From the NCBI GenBank assembly GCA_946624395.1, contig CAMORY010000044.1, forward strand, positions 1 to 13,675: a stretch of 13,675 nt of DNA, in the 5' to 3' direction. Numbering within the stretch: position 1 is the stretch's first letter; every line of letters starts with the position of its first letter. The DNA comes from an uncultured Clostridia bacterium. Its GTDB lineage: Bacteria; Bacillota; Clostridia; Christensenellales; Borkfalkiaceae. A model generated the notes under the pieces. It worked only from the letters and a program-made list of their open reading frames with translations. It was not told the DNA's origin and searched no databases. A program made the position numbers and the translations under genes. This document shows positions 5,951 to 12,959 of the stretch, one piece after another.

Positions 5951-7285
5951 TTATTTGCCCACGCAAAACCGCGAAAAAATATCGTCTATTATATCTTCGG
6001 AAGCCGTCTTGCCAGAAATTTCACCCAAATACTGCCAGCCCGCAAGCACGTCGACGGAAAGTATATCGAGCGGCGTATTAAACACCGCGTCAAGCGCTGC
6101 CGAAAGTTTATCCGCGGCGTTTTTAAGCGCGGCATAATGCCGTTCTTCACACAAAAAATCGCCGTTTAAATCCACTTTGCCGATTGTTCTGTCGTAAATT
6201 TCCTTACGCAAGGCGTCAAGATTCCGCCCCGTTTTGGCGGAAATATATAAATCCGCGCGGTCGTCCTTATAATCGCCGCAATCGGTTTTATTTATTACGG
6301 TAATATGCGGCAAGTCCTTTATAAGCGCGTAAACCTTTTCGTCCGTCTCGTCCGCGCCCAAAGCCGACAGCACGAAAACGACTAAATCGCTCGCTTTAAC
6401 CGTCTTTTCGGAAAGGCGAACGCCCATATTCTCTATATCGCTTTCAGCGTCGCGTATGCCCGCCGTGTCAAAAAGGTTAAACCTTACGCCGTCTACGTCG
6501 ATACTGCCTTCTACCACGTCCCGCGTTGTGCCAGCGGTTTCGGAAACTATAGCCTTATCGTAAGATAAAAGCGCGTTAAGCAGCGAACTTTTGCCGACGT
6601 TGGGCTTTCCGCAGATTGCAACTTTAACCCCGCTCATAACCCGCGCACCCGACTTAAACGACGAAAGTAGCGCCTGTATTTCCGAAATAACTTCTTTTAA
6701 AGTTTCCGCCGTCTGCTCTCTCGAAGTTTCTTCTAAACCTTCTTCGGGAAAGTCCATATCCGCGTCAATCTGCGAAAGTGCGGCTGTCAACTTTTCCTGC
6801 ATAGCGCATACCTTTGCGGTAAGCCGCTCTCTGTAAAGCGAATACCCCGCTTTAACGCCGCCGATAGAACTACTGTTTATCATATCGATAAGCCCTTCGG
6901 CGGACGCAAGGGATAACTTTCCGTTTAGAAAGGCACGCTTTGTAAATTCACCGTTTTGGGCAAGGCGCACGCCGAGCGACAGGATTTTACGCAAAATACC
7001 CTGCGCAATCGCTACCCCGCCGTGCGAGTGGAACTCCACCGTATCTTCGCCCGTAAAACTTTTAGGCGCTTTAAAATACACGCACATACCGAAATCGGAA
7101 AAACCGTCGGCAACTATTTCACCCGCGTACATTTTGTTAGGCTCGAAAGCGCGAGCGGGCGTTTTAGAGACCGGCTTAAACATCTTTTCGGCAATTTTAA
7201 GCGGGTCATCTCCGCTTATTCTTATTACCGCGACGCCCGCGGCGGAAAGCGCCGTAGATATCGCCGCTATATTATCGTTTTTCAT
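5951..7285 (-). CDS. mnmE: tRNA uridine-5-carboxymethylaminomethyl modification GTPase MnmE (TrmE)
   Basis: With MnmG, MnmE adds the (carboxymethyl)aminomethyl group to the wobble uridine (U34) of certain tRNAs; GTP hydrolysis drives the reaction. The 444 residues carry the N-terminal formyl-tetrahydrofolate-binding domain (start IAAISTALSAAGVAVIRISG), a helical domain, and an inserted G domain: GKPNVGKSS at 226-234, GTTRDV at 252-257, DTAG at 273-276 and NKTD at 332-335. The protein ends with the catalytic CVGK motif (Cys441), so it is complete. The ATG overlaps the stop of the upstream membrane protein gene as ATGA, and no separate ribosome binding site is clear, which suggests translational coupling. 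MnmG is not in the window, unlike the common mnmE-mnmG arrangement. Confidence 0.97.
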   Translation of the reverse strand: MKNDNIAAISTALSAAGVAVIRISGDDPLKIAEKMFKPVSKTPARAFEPNKMYAGEIVADGFSDFGMCVYFKAPKSFTGEDTVEFHSHGGVAIAQGILRKILSLGVRLAQNGEFTKRAFLNGKLSLASAEGLIDMINSSSIGGVKAGYSLYRERLTAKVCAMQEKLTAALSQIDADMDFPEEGLEETSREQTAETLKEVISEIQALLSSFKSGARVMSGVKVAICGKPNVGKSSLLNALLSYDKAIVSETAGTTRDVVEGSIDVDGVRFNLFDTAGIRDAESDIENMGVRLSEKTVKASDLVVFVLSALGADETDEKVYALIKDLPHITVINKTDCGDYKDDRADLYISAKTGRNLDALRKEIYDRTIGKVDLNGDFLCEERHYAALKNAADKLSAALDAVFNTPLDILSVDVLAGWQYLGEISGKTASEDIIDDIFSRFCVGK

Positions 7286-8139
7286 TGAAAGAAGTCGTCG
7301 CTTTTACCGTCTTTATCCTTTTTGTCGTCCGAAAATTCGCCGAACGGCTCTTCGGGATTATCGGAAAACTCCCCGAACGGTTCTTTATCATCAGGTTGCG
7401 CACCGTACGGAGTGCCGCGCTCTTCCGTGCCGCCGCCCTGATTATAATATCTGTTGCCATAAGGCGTAAAGCCCGCGTTATAATAGCGACTGCGGATATA
7501 TTCGTTAAAGTCTACAGGCTTATTGTTGCGGATAACGAACGCGAATATCCCGAACAACCCGAAAAACGAAAGTACCGCCGCCAGAATATAATGTTGCGGC
7601 CAGAACTTTTTAAACAGCGCGATATACACTGAAACGGTTATAAATATTTCGACAAGGCGCAGTATATAGCCGAACGCGCTTAAAATTTTGATTATCGTAT
7701 TTATTGCGTTCGTATCGAAATTATTGACGAAATCCGAACCTGCGTAAATAACAAGCCCTTCGCTTGCGTTTAAGGTTAGCGTACCGCCTTCAAGATAATA
7801 CGCGATATACGGGAAATAACTTAAAAAATTACCGATAAACGGTACTATAACCGCAACCGAAAACAAAACGCACGCCCACACGGCGACTTTTTCCGCAGTA
7901 GTGCTGAAAAACCGCGCTTTACCTATGATTTTACACGCTGTAAACATCCATAAGCACGGTATCCACGCAAAATACGCTTTTTCTACGCCCTGACTTTTCG
8001 CTAACTTATAAATACCGATAGAACGCAGAACGTAAAACGCAATATACACTGCTAAAATAATAAGCGCTACGGATAAAACCGCGCTTCTCGAAACCGAATA
8101 TATCGATTCGCCCGTGGTAGTTTTAATTAAAATATTCAA
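7282..8139 (-). CDS. Multi-pass membrane protein of unknown function with acidic repeat tail
   Basis: This 285-residue protein has four clear hydrophobic segments (about 19-41, 85-110, 149-177, 183-204). Between the first two is a conserved-looking stretch, GVEKAYFAWIPCLWMF, of the kind seen in uncharacterised membrane proteins of Clostridia. The cytosolic-type tail from about 205 is low complexity: Tyr/Asn/Gly-rich, then two copies of EPFGEFSD (253-260 and 264-271), then a Lys/Asp-rich end DDFFQ. No catalytic motif is seen and I do not recognise the family. The start is TTG, chosen because AAGGGGGGG lies five bases upstream and overlaps the proS stop codon. The stop overlaps the mnmE start by four bases. 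It is therefore tightly built into the proS-mnmE operon. Confidence 0.85.
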   Translation of the reverse strand: MNILIKTTTGESIYSVSRSAVLSVALIILAVYIAFYVLRSIGIYKLAKSQGVEKAYFAWIPCLWMFTACKIIGKARFFSTTAEKVAVWACVLFSVAVIVPFIGNFLSYFPYIAYYLEGGTLTLNASEGLVIYAGSDFVNNFDTNAINTIIKILSAFGYILRLVEIFITVSVYIALFKKFWPQHYILAAVLSFFGLFGIFAFVIRNNKPVDFNEYIRSRYYNAGFTPYGNRYYNQGGGTEERGTPYGAQPDDKEPFGEFSDNPEEPFGEFSDDKKDKDGKSDDFFQ

Positions 8140-8151
8140 CTTATCCCCCCC

Positions 8152-9609
8152 TTAATAAGCGCGCGCAAAAATCACTTTGTGTTTAGCGGGTTTGCCGCAG
8201 ATAGCGCACTTTTCGGGCACGCCTTCTTCATCGCACATAACGCGCGCGGTTGCTTGCGCCGTTTCTTTAACCTTGTCTTCGCACTCGCGACAGCCGCACC
8301 AGCCAGCTTTTACGAAATTTTTGCCTTCTACGCCCTGTATTATACCGTCTAAACTATCCGCTTCGACGATTTTAGCGTCCCGCCGTTTTCTCGAACTCTC
8401 AAGCATATCCTTTTGAATAGTCGTTAAAAGTTCCGACACCGCGCCGTCTATGCCGCAAAGCGGAACAGTGGATTTTTCCAGCGTATCACGGCGCATAATT
8501 ACCGCCACGCCGTTTTCTATATCGCGCGGACCTATTTCTATTCTTATCGGCACGCCTTTCATTTCCCACTCGTTGAACTTCCAGCCGGGGCTCATATCGC
8601 GAACGTCCGTTTCCGCGCGTACGCCCGCCTTTTTAAGCAGGGCTTCCACTTCCGCGCACTTTTCCATAACGCCGCCCTTATGCGCGGCAACGGGAATAAT
8701 AATAGCCTGTATGGGGGCGACCTTGGGCGGCAGTACCAGCCCGCGCTTATCGCCGTGCGCCATTATTACCGCGCCTATCATACGCGTGGAAGTTCCCCAA
8801 CTCGTAGTGTAGCCGTATTTAAGCGTTCCGTCCTTATCCAGATATCTTATATCGAACGCCTTTGAAAAGTTTTGCCCCAAATAGTGCGAAGTGCCCGCCT
8901 GCAAACTTTTTCCGTCAAGCATCATGGCTTCCATACCGAAGGTCGCGACAGCGCCCGCAAACTTTTCCTTTTCGGTCTTTCTGCCGCAGAGCACGGGGAT
9001 TGCCAGCACGTTTTCCGCGAACTCTTTGTACAGCGCGAGTTTATTCATCGTCTCTTCCATCGCCTCTTCTTCCGAAGCGTGTACGGTATGCCCTTCCTGC
9101 CACAAAAACTCGCTCGTGCGTAAAAACGGGCGGGTGGTCTTTTCCCAGCGCATAACGTTGCACCACTGGTTCATTAAAACGGGCAAATCGCGGTAGGACT
9201 GCACCCACTTTGAATACATAGTTCCGATTATCGTTTCGCTGGTCGGGCGAATCGCAAGCGGTTCTTCGAGTTTTGCCCCGCCCGCGTGGGTTACCACCGC
9301 CACTTCGGGCGCAAAACCTTCCACGTGTTCGGCTTCCTTGGTAAAATAACTCATAGGAATAAGCAGCGGGAAGTACGCGTTTTTAACCCCCGTCGCCTTA
9401 AACCTTTCGTCCATTTCGCGCTGAATATTTTCCCATATCGCATAGCCGTACGGGCGTATTACCATCGTGCCTTTGACAGGGCCGTAGTCCACGAGTTCGG
9501 TCTTTAATACCACGTCCGTATACCATTGAGCAAAGTTCTCTTCGATATCCGCGATTTCTTTTACGAATTGCTTATCTTTTGCGTTTGCCTGCGCCTTATT
9601 TTGTTCCAT
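8152..9609 (-). CDS. proS: Prolyl-tRNA synthetase, type 3 (archaeal/eukaryote-like form)
   Basis: A class II aminoacyl-tRNA synthetase that charges tRNA-Pro with proline in the cytoplasm. Its 485 residues and lack of the ~180-residue editing insertion place it in the short type-3 group, not the E. coli-like long form. Visible are RPTSET (121-126), motif 2 around RWEKTTRPFLRTSEFLWQEGHT (154-175), motif 3 GTSTRMIGAVIMAHGD (272-287), the anticodon-binding domain from about 300, and the C-terminal zinc-binding domain with Cys438, Cys440, Cys443, Cys459, Cys468 and Cys471. It ends in FARAY, as type-3 enzymes usually end in Tyr. GGAGT lies seven bases before the ATG. It heads the minus-strand operon and is divergent from transketolase. 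Confidence 0.97.
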   Translation of the reverse strand: MEQNKAQANAKDKQFVKEIADIEENFAQWYTDVVLKTELVDYGPVKGTMVIRPYGYAIWENIQREMDERFKATGVKNAYFPLLIPMSYFTKEAEHVEGFAPEVAVVTHAGGAKLEEPLAIRPTSETIIGTMYSKWVQSYRDLPVLMNQWCNVMRWEKTTRPFLRTSEFLWQEGHTVHASEEEAMEETMNKLALYKEFAENVLAIPVLCGRKTEKEKFAGAVATFGMEAMMLDGKSLQAGTSHYLGQNFSKAFDIRYLDKDGTLKYGYTTSWGTSTRMIGAVIMAHGDKRGLVLPPKVAPIQAIIIPVAAHKGGVMEKCAEVEALLKKAGVRAETDVRDMSPGWKFNEWEMKGVPIRIEIGPRDIENGVAVIMRRDTLEKSTVPLCGIDGAVSELLTTIQKDMLESSRKRRDAKIVEADSLDGIIQGVEGKNFVKAGWCGCRECEDKVKETAQATARVMCDEEGVPEKCAICGKPAKHKVIFARAY

Positions 9610-9677
9610 TTTTTACTCCGTTTGCGTTCTGCGCCTGATTTTTCGGTATATATCGATATAATATATCTTACTATACA

Positions 9678-9707
9678 TTTTTACCACGGTTTTAAGCGGC
9701 GTGTCAA
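9678..9707 (-). promoter_or_regulatory. Predicted promoter of the proS operon
   Basis: On the minus strand, a perfect TTGACA (9702-9707) and an extended -10 (TGG then TAAAAA, 9678-9683) are 18 bp apart. The implied 5' leader is about 60 bases. I looked for a T-box in this leader because proS is a synthetase gene, but it is too short and lacks the specifier and antiterminator elements. Confidence 0.5.
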
Positions 9708-9747
9708 GTTTTTTATATTATTTTAGCGCAAAAGGTTTGAAAAAGGC

Positions 9748-9777
9748 TTGAAAAAACTTTCCCGATAATGTTATAAT
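9748..9777 (+). promoter_or_regulatory. Predicted promoter of tkt
   Basis: TTGAAA (9748-9753), an 18 bp spacer and a perfect TATAAT (9772-9777) preceded by TGT, giving an extended -10. Transcription should start near 9784, leaving a leader of about 46 bases. Confidence 0.65.
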
Positions 9778-9791
9778 ATATCGGTAATACA

Positions 9792-9810
9792 CGGAAAACG
9801 CTGTTTTCCG
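9792..9810 (+). promoter_or_regulatory. Hairpin in the tkt leader
   Basis: CGGAAAAC and GTTTTCCG form a perfect 8 bp stem with a three-base loop (GCT) near the 5' end of the predicted tkt transcript. It lies upstream of the AAGGAG ribosome binding site (9818-9823) and does not cover it. No U-tract follows, so it is not a terminator; a 5' stabilising hairpin is the simplest reading. Confidence 0.4.
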
Positions 9811-9829
9811 ATAAAATAAGGAGATTTAT

Positions 9830-11803
9830 ATGGAAGACGTTAAACAACTTACTGTAAACGCGATAAGGGTTCTGTCTGCGGAAGCCATACAAAAGGCAAA
9901 ATCCGGTCATCCCGGTATGCCGCTCGGCGCAGCCCCTATCGGCTACTCTATCTTTACGAATATGGTATTCAATCCGAAAGATACCGCTTTCGATAACAGG
10001 GACAGGTTCGTGCTGTCTGCCGGCCACGCGTCCATGCTCGACTACTCGCTTTACTATCTTTTCGGGTTCGGTCTTAAAAAAGAAGACATTATGAATTTTC
10101 GGCAACTCGGCGCGCGCACGGCGGGGCATCCCGAATACGGCGTTTGCCCGGGGGTTGAAACCAGCACCGGTCCTTTAGGACAGGGCGTTGCGAACGCCGT
10201 CGGTATGGCGATTGCGGAAAACTATCTCGCTAATAAGTTCAATAAAGACGGGTTTAAAATCGTCGACCATTATACATACTGCCTTTGCGGCGACGGCTGT
10301 ATGCAGGAAGGTATCGAGAACGAAGCGGCTTCCCTTGCGGGCTCGCTTAAACTCGGCAAACTCATACTCTTCTACGACGATAACGATATAACCATCGAAG
10401 GCAACACCGATATAACCTTTACGGAAGACGTTGGCAAGCGCCACGAAGCGCTCGGCTGGCAGGTAATAAAGGTAAAAGACGCGAACGATATCGGCGCTCT
10501 TAACCGCGCTATAAAGAAAGCCAAAGCGGAAACGGAAAAACCGTCCTTAATTATCGTAAAATCCGAAATCGGCTACGGCTCGCCCTTACAGGGTAGCGCA
10601 AGTTGCCACGGCGCGCCGCTCGGCGACGAAAATCTCGCCATCTTAAAGAAAAATCTCGGTTGGACGGCTGAACCCTTCGACGTTCCCGAAGAAGTGTTTA
10701 AGCATTGCAAAAAATTCGGGAACAAGGGTAAAAAGGCTGAAAAGGCTTGGAAAGAATTATTTAAGGCTTATTCCGAAAAATATCCCGAACTTGCAAAAGA
10801 GTACGCGGACTGGAAAGCGAAAAAGATGCCCGACCTTGCTAATATCGACGAACTCTGGAGTTTTGAAAAGGACGACGCGTCCCGCGGCTACGGTGCGACG
10901 GTTCTTAATAAACTCGCAAACTATATTCCCTTCCTTATCGGCGGCAGCGCGGATTTAGCGCCCGCAAATAAGAGTAATATAAAGGCGCGCGGCAGTTATT
11001 CCGCAACCGACAAGAGCGGTTCTAATATGCACTTCGGTATCCGCGAACACGCCATGGCGGCAATCTGCAACGGCATCTATCTGCACGGCGGACTTTTGCC
11101 CTACTGCGCAACCTTTGCGGTATTCTCCGACTATATGAAGAACGCTATGCGTATGTCGGCTATTATGGAACTCCCCATCACCTACATTTTAACGCACGAC
11201 AGTATCGGCGTCGGTGAAGACGGACCTACCCACCAGCCGATAGAACATTTAGCAGGGCTTCGCACTATGCCGAATATGCGCGTTTACCGCCCCGCGGACG
11301 GCAGAGAAACTACGGCGGCTTGGATTTCCGCTATAACGGGCAAAAACCCCGCATGTTTGTTCCTTTCCCGTCAGACGCTTCCGATGCTTGACGGTTCGGG
11401 TAAAGAAGCGTTTAAGGGCGGATACGTTCTTGCCGACAGCGCGAAGAAAACCCCCGACGTTATCTTAATCGCTACGGGTAGCGAAGTAAATCTCGCAGTT
11501 AAAGCAAAAGCCGAACTTATTAAAGACGGTATCGACGCAAGGGTAGTTTCTATGCCCTGTATTGAAGACTTTGAAGCACAGTCCGCTAAATATAAAGAAA
11601 GCGTATTGCCGAAATCGGTCAGGGCTCGCGTAGCTGTCGAAGCGGGCGCAACCGCCACTTGGTATAAGTACGTGGGATTAGACGGAAAAGTCGTCGGTAT
11701 CGACACTTTCGGCGCTTCCGCCCCCGCAGGCAAGTTATTTGAAAAATACGGCTTTACGGTAGACAAGGTAGTCGAAGCCGCAAAAGAAGTATTAAGTAAA
11801 TAA
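9830..11803 (+). CDS. tkt: Transketolase
   Basis: This thiamine-diphosphate enzyme moves two-carbon ketol units between sugar phosphates in the non-oxidative pentose phosphate pathway, supplying ribose-5-phosphate and erythrose-4-phosphate. It is a full single-chain form of 657 residues, not the split two-subunit form seen in some anaerobes. Key motifs are SGHPGMPLG (25-33), the cofactor motif GDGCMQEG (154-161) through to DDND (183-186), the catalytic glutamate in FGIREHAM (Glu406), and GEDGPTHQP (462-470). The C-terminal domain begins around residue 530. AAGGAG lies six bases before the ATG. The gene is alone in its transcription unit, between a divergent proS operon and a convergent mazF-type gene. 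Confidence 0.97.
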   Translation: MEDVKQLTVNAIRVLSAEAIQKAKSGHPGMPLGAAPIGYSIFTNMVFNPKDTAFDNRDRFVLSAGHASMLDYSLYYLFGFGLKKEDIMNFRQLGARTAGHPEYGVCPGVETSTGPLGQGVANAVGMAIAENYLANKFNKDGFKIVDHYTYCLCGDGCMQEGIENEAASLAGSLKLGKLILFYDDNDITIEGNTDITFTEDVGKRHEALGWQVIKVKDANDIGALNRAIKKAKAETEKPSLIIVKSEIGYGSPLQGSASCHGAPLGDENLAILKKNLGWTAEPFDVPEEVFKHCKKFGNKGKKAEKAWKELFKAYSEKYPELAKEYADWKAKKMPDLANIDELWSFEKDDASRGYGATVLNKLANYIPFLIGGSADLAPANKSNIKARGSYSATDKSGSNMHFGIREHAMAAICNGIYLHGGLLPYCATFAVFSDYMKNAMRMSAIMELPITYILTHDSIGVGEDGPTHQPIEHLAGLRTMPNMRVYRPADGRETTAAWISAITGKNPACLFLSRQTLPMLDGSGKEAFKGGYVLADSAKKTPDVILIATGSEVNLAVKAKAELIKDGIDARVVSMPCIEDFEAQSAKYKESVLPKSVRARVAVEAGATATWYKYVGLDGKVVGIDTFGASAPAGKLFEKYGFTVDKVVEAAKEVLSK

Positions 11804-11845
11804 GTTGAATTTAATAAAATCTCGTGTCCCCTTTTAAGGGAAGAC

Positions 11846-11887
11846 GTTAAAGAGCCGCGGCGCTATATAGCGCCGCGGCTCTTTAAC
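11846..11887. terminator. Perfect 42 bp palindrome, likely bidirectional terminator of tkt and mazF
   Basis: Two 21-base arms are exactly complementary around a centre at 11866/11867, with a GC-rich core (GAGCCGCGGCGCTA and its complement) and TTTAAC at each 3' side. It lies 42 bases after tkt and nine bases after mazF (minus strand). The U-tract is only three bases, so termination may be incomplete, but the position between convergent genes fits. Confidence 0.7.
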
Positions 11888-11896
11888 AAAGGGTTT

Positions 11897-12256
11897 CTAC
11901 GCGTTTGCAAACTCGTCGTCAAACCCTAAACTTATACGAAGTGCCGCGTTGACTTTCTGCATAGTTAAGGGCGAAAGTTCGCCGATACGCTCTTTTAATC
12001 TTCGCTTATCCAGCGTTCTTATCTGTTCTAAAAGTATTACCGAATTTTTTACCAGCCCGAAGTCCCCTGCGTTTATTTCAATATGCGTAGGCAGTTTTGC
12101 CTTGGTCATCTTGCTTGTTATAGCCGCGGCGATAATAGTGGGACTGAATTTATTGCCAGTATCGTTCTGTACTATTAAAATAGGGCGCACACCCCCCTGT
12201 TCGCTGCCGACTACGGGGCTTAAATCGGCGTAATACATTTCTCCGCGTTTAATCAT
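11897..12256 (-). CDS. mazF: MazF/PemK-family mRNA endoribonuclease (EndoA type)
   Basis: This toxin-type ribonuclease cleaves single-stranded RNA at short specific sequences and is normally held inactive by an antitoxin. The 119 residues are close to B. subtilis EndoA/NdoA throughout: [20 protein letters not shown] at the start, [12 protein letters not shown], the KLPTHIEI strand and [16 protein letters not shown]. Catalytic residues corresponding to Arg and Thr of the family are Arg24 (GGVRP) and Thr47 (AAITSK), so it should be active. AAAGGA lies before the ATG at short spacing. In most Bacillota the antitoxin gene (EndoAI/MazE) or alr lies immediately upstream. Here the 350 bases upstream hold no same-strand ORF with a ribosome binding site, so the toxin looks orphaned. 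Family assignment is firm; antitoxin absence is local only. Confidence 0.95.
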   Translation of the reverse strand: MIKRGEMYYADLSPVVGSEQGGVRPILIVQNDTGNKFSPTIIAAAITSKMTKAKLPTHIEINAGDFGLVKNSVILLEQIRTLDKRRLKERIGELSPLTMQKVNAALRISLGFDDEFANA

Positions 12257-12283
12257 AAAGTCCTTTTGCGTAAACCGAATATC

Positions 12284-12303
12284 CTTACTTTATTATATGT
12301 AAG
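12284..12303 (-). promoter_or_regulatory. Possible -10 box and short inverted repeat upstream of mazF
   Basis: On the minus strand, TATAAT (12292-12297) lies 36 bases before the mazF ATG and is flanked by CTTAC and GTAAG (12284-12288, 12299-12303), a 5 bp inverted repeat across the box. No convincing -35 is seen at the right distance. This could be a repressed or activator-dependent promoter. From 12304 to about 12415 I see only AT-rich sequence without a gene. Confidence 0.3.
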
Positions 12304-12416
12304 TTTAATTCTTTCACGCCACTTAATTTACAACACCCCGATTTTACCCGATTACTGATTTTTTATACTTTACAAATAAAAAATGGAATAATAAAAAAAT
12401 AAACCCTTATATGCGT

Positions 12417-12445
12417 TTGCAGTTTATTAAAAAATGTGCTATACT
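12417..12445 (+). promoter_or_regulatory. Predicted promoter of the tRNA-Arg gene
   Basis: TTGCAG (12417-12422), a 17 bp spacer and TATACT (12440-12445) preceded by TGC give a fair -35 and an extended -10. The implied precursor has a leader of about 160 bases, which contains the palindromic element at 12480-12556. Confidence 0.45.
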
Positions 12446-12479
12446 ACTGTTGCTAAAAACATATCCGCTTCGAAAGTAT

Positions 12480-12556
12480 AAATGGATATATCGCCTGCGG
12501 CGATGGCGTTCGCCGACTTGCGTCGGCTCGGCTTAACAGGACTGTTATACCCATTT
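12480..12556. repeat. Small palindromic repeat-like element with imperfect terminal inverted repeats
   Basis: Ends AAATGGATATA (12480-12490) and TATACCCATTT (12546-12556) are inverted copies with one mismatch. The inside is GC-rich and made of short hairpins: ATCGCC-TGC-GGCGAT, GGCG-TT-CGCC and CCGAC-TTGC-GTCGG. It resembles the short non-coding palindromic repeats common in Clostridia. The right end, read backwards (12556-12539), matches tRNA-Arg positions 12627-12644 at 17 of 18 bases. It carries no ORF. Whether it is multi-copy in the genome cannot be seen from this window. Confidence 0.5.
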
Positions 12557-12614
12557 CAATCGAAATACAAAAATTATTGATTTTTTCGTTTGACAAGAAA
12601 TTACAATTATATCT

Positions 12615-12689
12615 GCTTCCTTAGTTAAATGGATATAACAGTCCCCTCCTAAGGGACAGTTGTGGGTTCGATTCCCGCAGGGAGTACCA
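12615..12689 (+). tRNA. tRNA-Arg (anticodon CCT), CCA encoded
   Basis: A full cloverleaf folds. The acceptor stem is GCTTCCT with AGGGAGT (seven pairs, two G-U). The D stem is GTTA/TAAC with loop AATGGATA, and the anticodon stem is GTCCC/GGGAC with loop CTCCTAA, so the anticodon is CCT and reads AGG. A four-base variable region (AGTT), T stem GTGGG/CCCGC (one G-U) and loop TTCGATT follow, then discriminator A and an encoded CCA. The 3' end is continuous with a terminator stem that includes the CCA bases. The 3' 19 bases are duplicated downstream at 12826-12844. Confidence 0.95.
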
Positions 12690-12787
12690 AATAAAAAACA
12701 CCCTTTTGGGTGTTTTTTATTTGGTGTTTTCTGTGCCACTATCCAACACAGGTTCGGTCGTCATTTGATGGGCAATCCTGACGGGCA
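12671..12787 (+). repeat. Direct repeat, copy 1 (tRNA 3' end, terminator and downstream sequence)
   Basis: This segment starts in the tRNA T-loop and runs through the terminator. Its first 90 bases (12671-12760) are identical to 12826-12915. The next 27 bases match copy 2 at 22 positions, and all five differences are transitions. The offset is 155 bases. Confidence 0.9.
12686..12725 (+). terminator. tRNA-Arg terminator (copy 1)
   Basis: A perfect 18 bp stem (12686-12703 and 12708-12725) with loop TTTT; the core is ACACCC/GGGTGT followed by TTTTTT. The outer pairs use the tRNA discriminator and CCA. The symmetric A and T runs make it usable in both directions. Confidence 0.9.
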
Positions 12788-12825
12788 AAGTCTTGCCGAG
12801 AATGCCCTTTTAAGGGTTTCGGCAA

Positions 12826-12942
12826 ATTCCCGCAGGGAGTACCAAATAAAAAACACCCTTTTGGGTGTTTTTTATTTGGTGTTTTCTGTGCCACTATCCA
12901 ACACAGGTTCGGTCGCCATTTAACGGGCAACCCTAACGGGCA
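12826..12942 (+). repeat. Direct repeat, copy 2
   Basis: This is the second copy of the segment at 12671-12787, again beginning with the last 19 bases of the tRNA-Arg gene (T-loop end to CCA) but without an intact tRNA in front. The 38 bases between the copies (12788-12825) contain TTGCCGA/TCGGCAA arms around CCCTTTTAAGGG. This loosely recalls the tRNA anticodon arm (CCCTCCTAAGGG), so copy 2 may be the tail of a decayed second tRNA gene. Confidence 0.85.
12841..12880 (-). terminator. Terminator copy 2, suited to end the ZIP transporter message
   Basis: This stem is identical to the one at 12686-12725. Because the stem has U-tracts on both strands, and the ZIP transporter gene on the minus strand ends 80 bases away at 12960, this copy probably serves that gene. 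Plus-strand read-through from the tRNA would also meet it. Confidence 0.75.
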
Positions 12943-12959
12943 TTTCTGGCGCGGGGAAA

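Noticed and set aside
5583..9507. Many plus-strand ORFs of 60-120 codons opposite lysR, mnmE, the membrane protein and proS
   Set aside because: All are antisense shadows of well-supported minus-strand genes. They have low-complexity or Arg/Ser-rich products and no ribosome binding sites or recognisable domains.
9610..9671. T-box riboswitch in the proS leader
   Set aside because: The predicted leader is about 60 bases, with no T-box consensus and no terminator/antiterminator pair.
12590..12613. Perfect TTGACA just upstream of tRNA-Arg as its promoter
   Set aside because: The only -10-like bases (TATATC, 12608-12613) are 12 bp away and would place the start inside the tRNA. The promoter at 12417-12445 is better spaced.
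12545..12930. Two minus-strand ORFs giving near-identical peptides (KTPNKKHPKGCFLFGTPCGN) and one plus-strand ORF over the same region
   Set aside because: They read through the tRNA-Arg gene, its terminator and the duplicated copy. The shared peptide is just the translated terminator and tRNA tail, and the reading frames lack ribosome binding sites.
12671..12942. CRISPR array
   Set aside because: There are only two long repeats, 155 bp apart, made of a tRNA end and a terminator. No cas genes are present.
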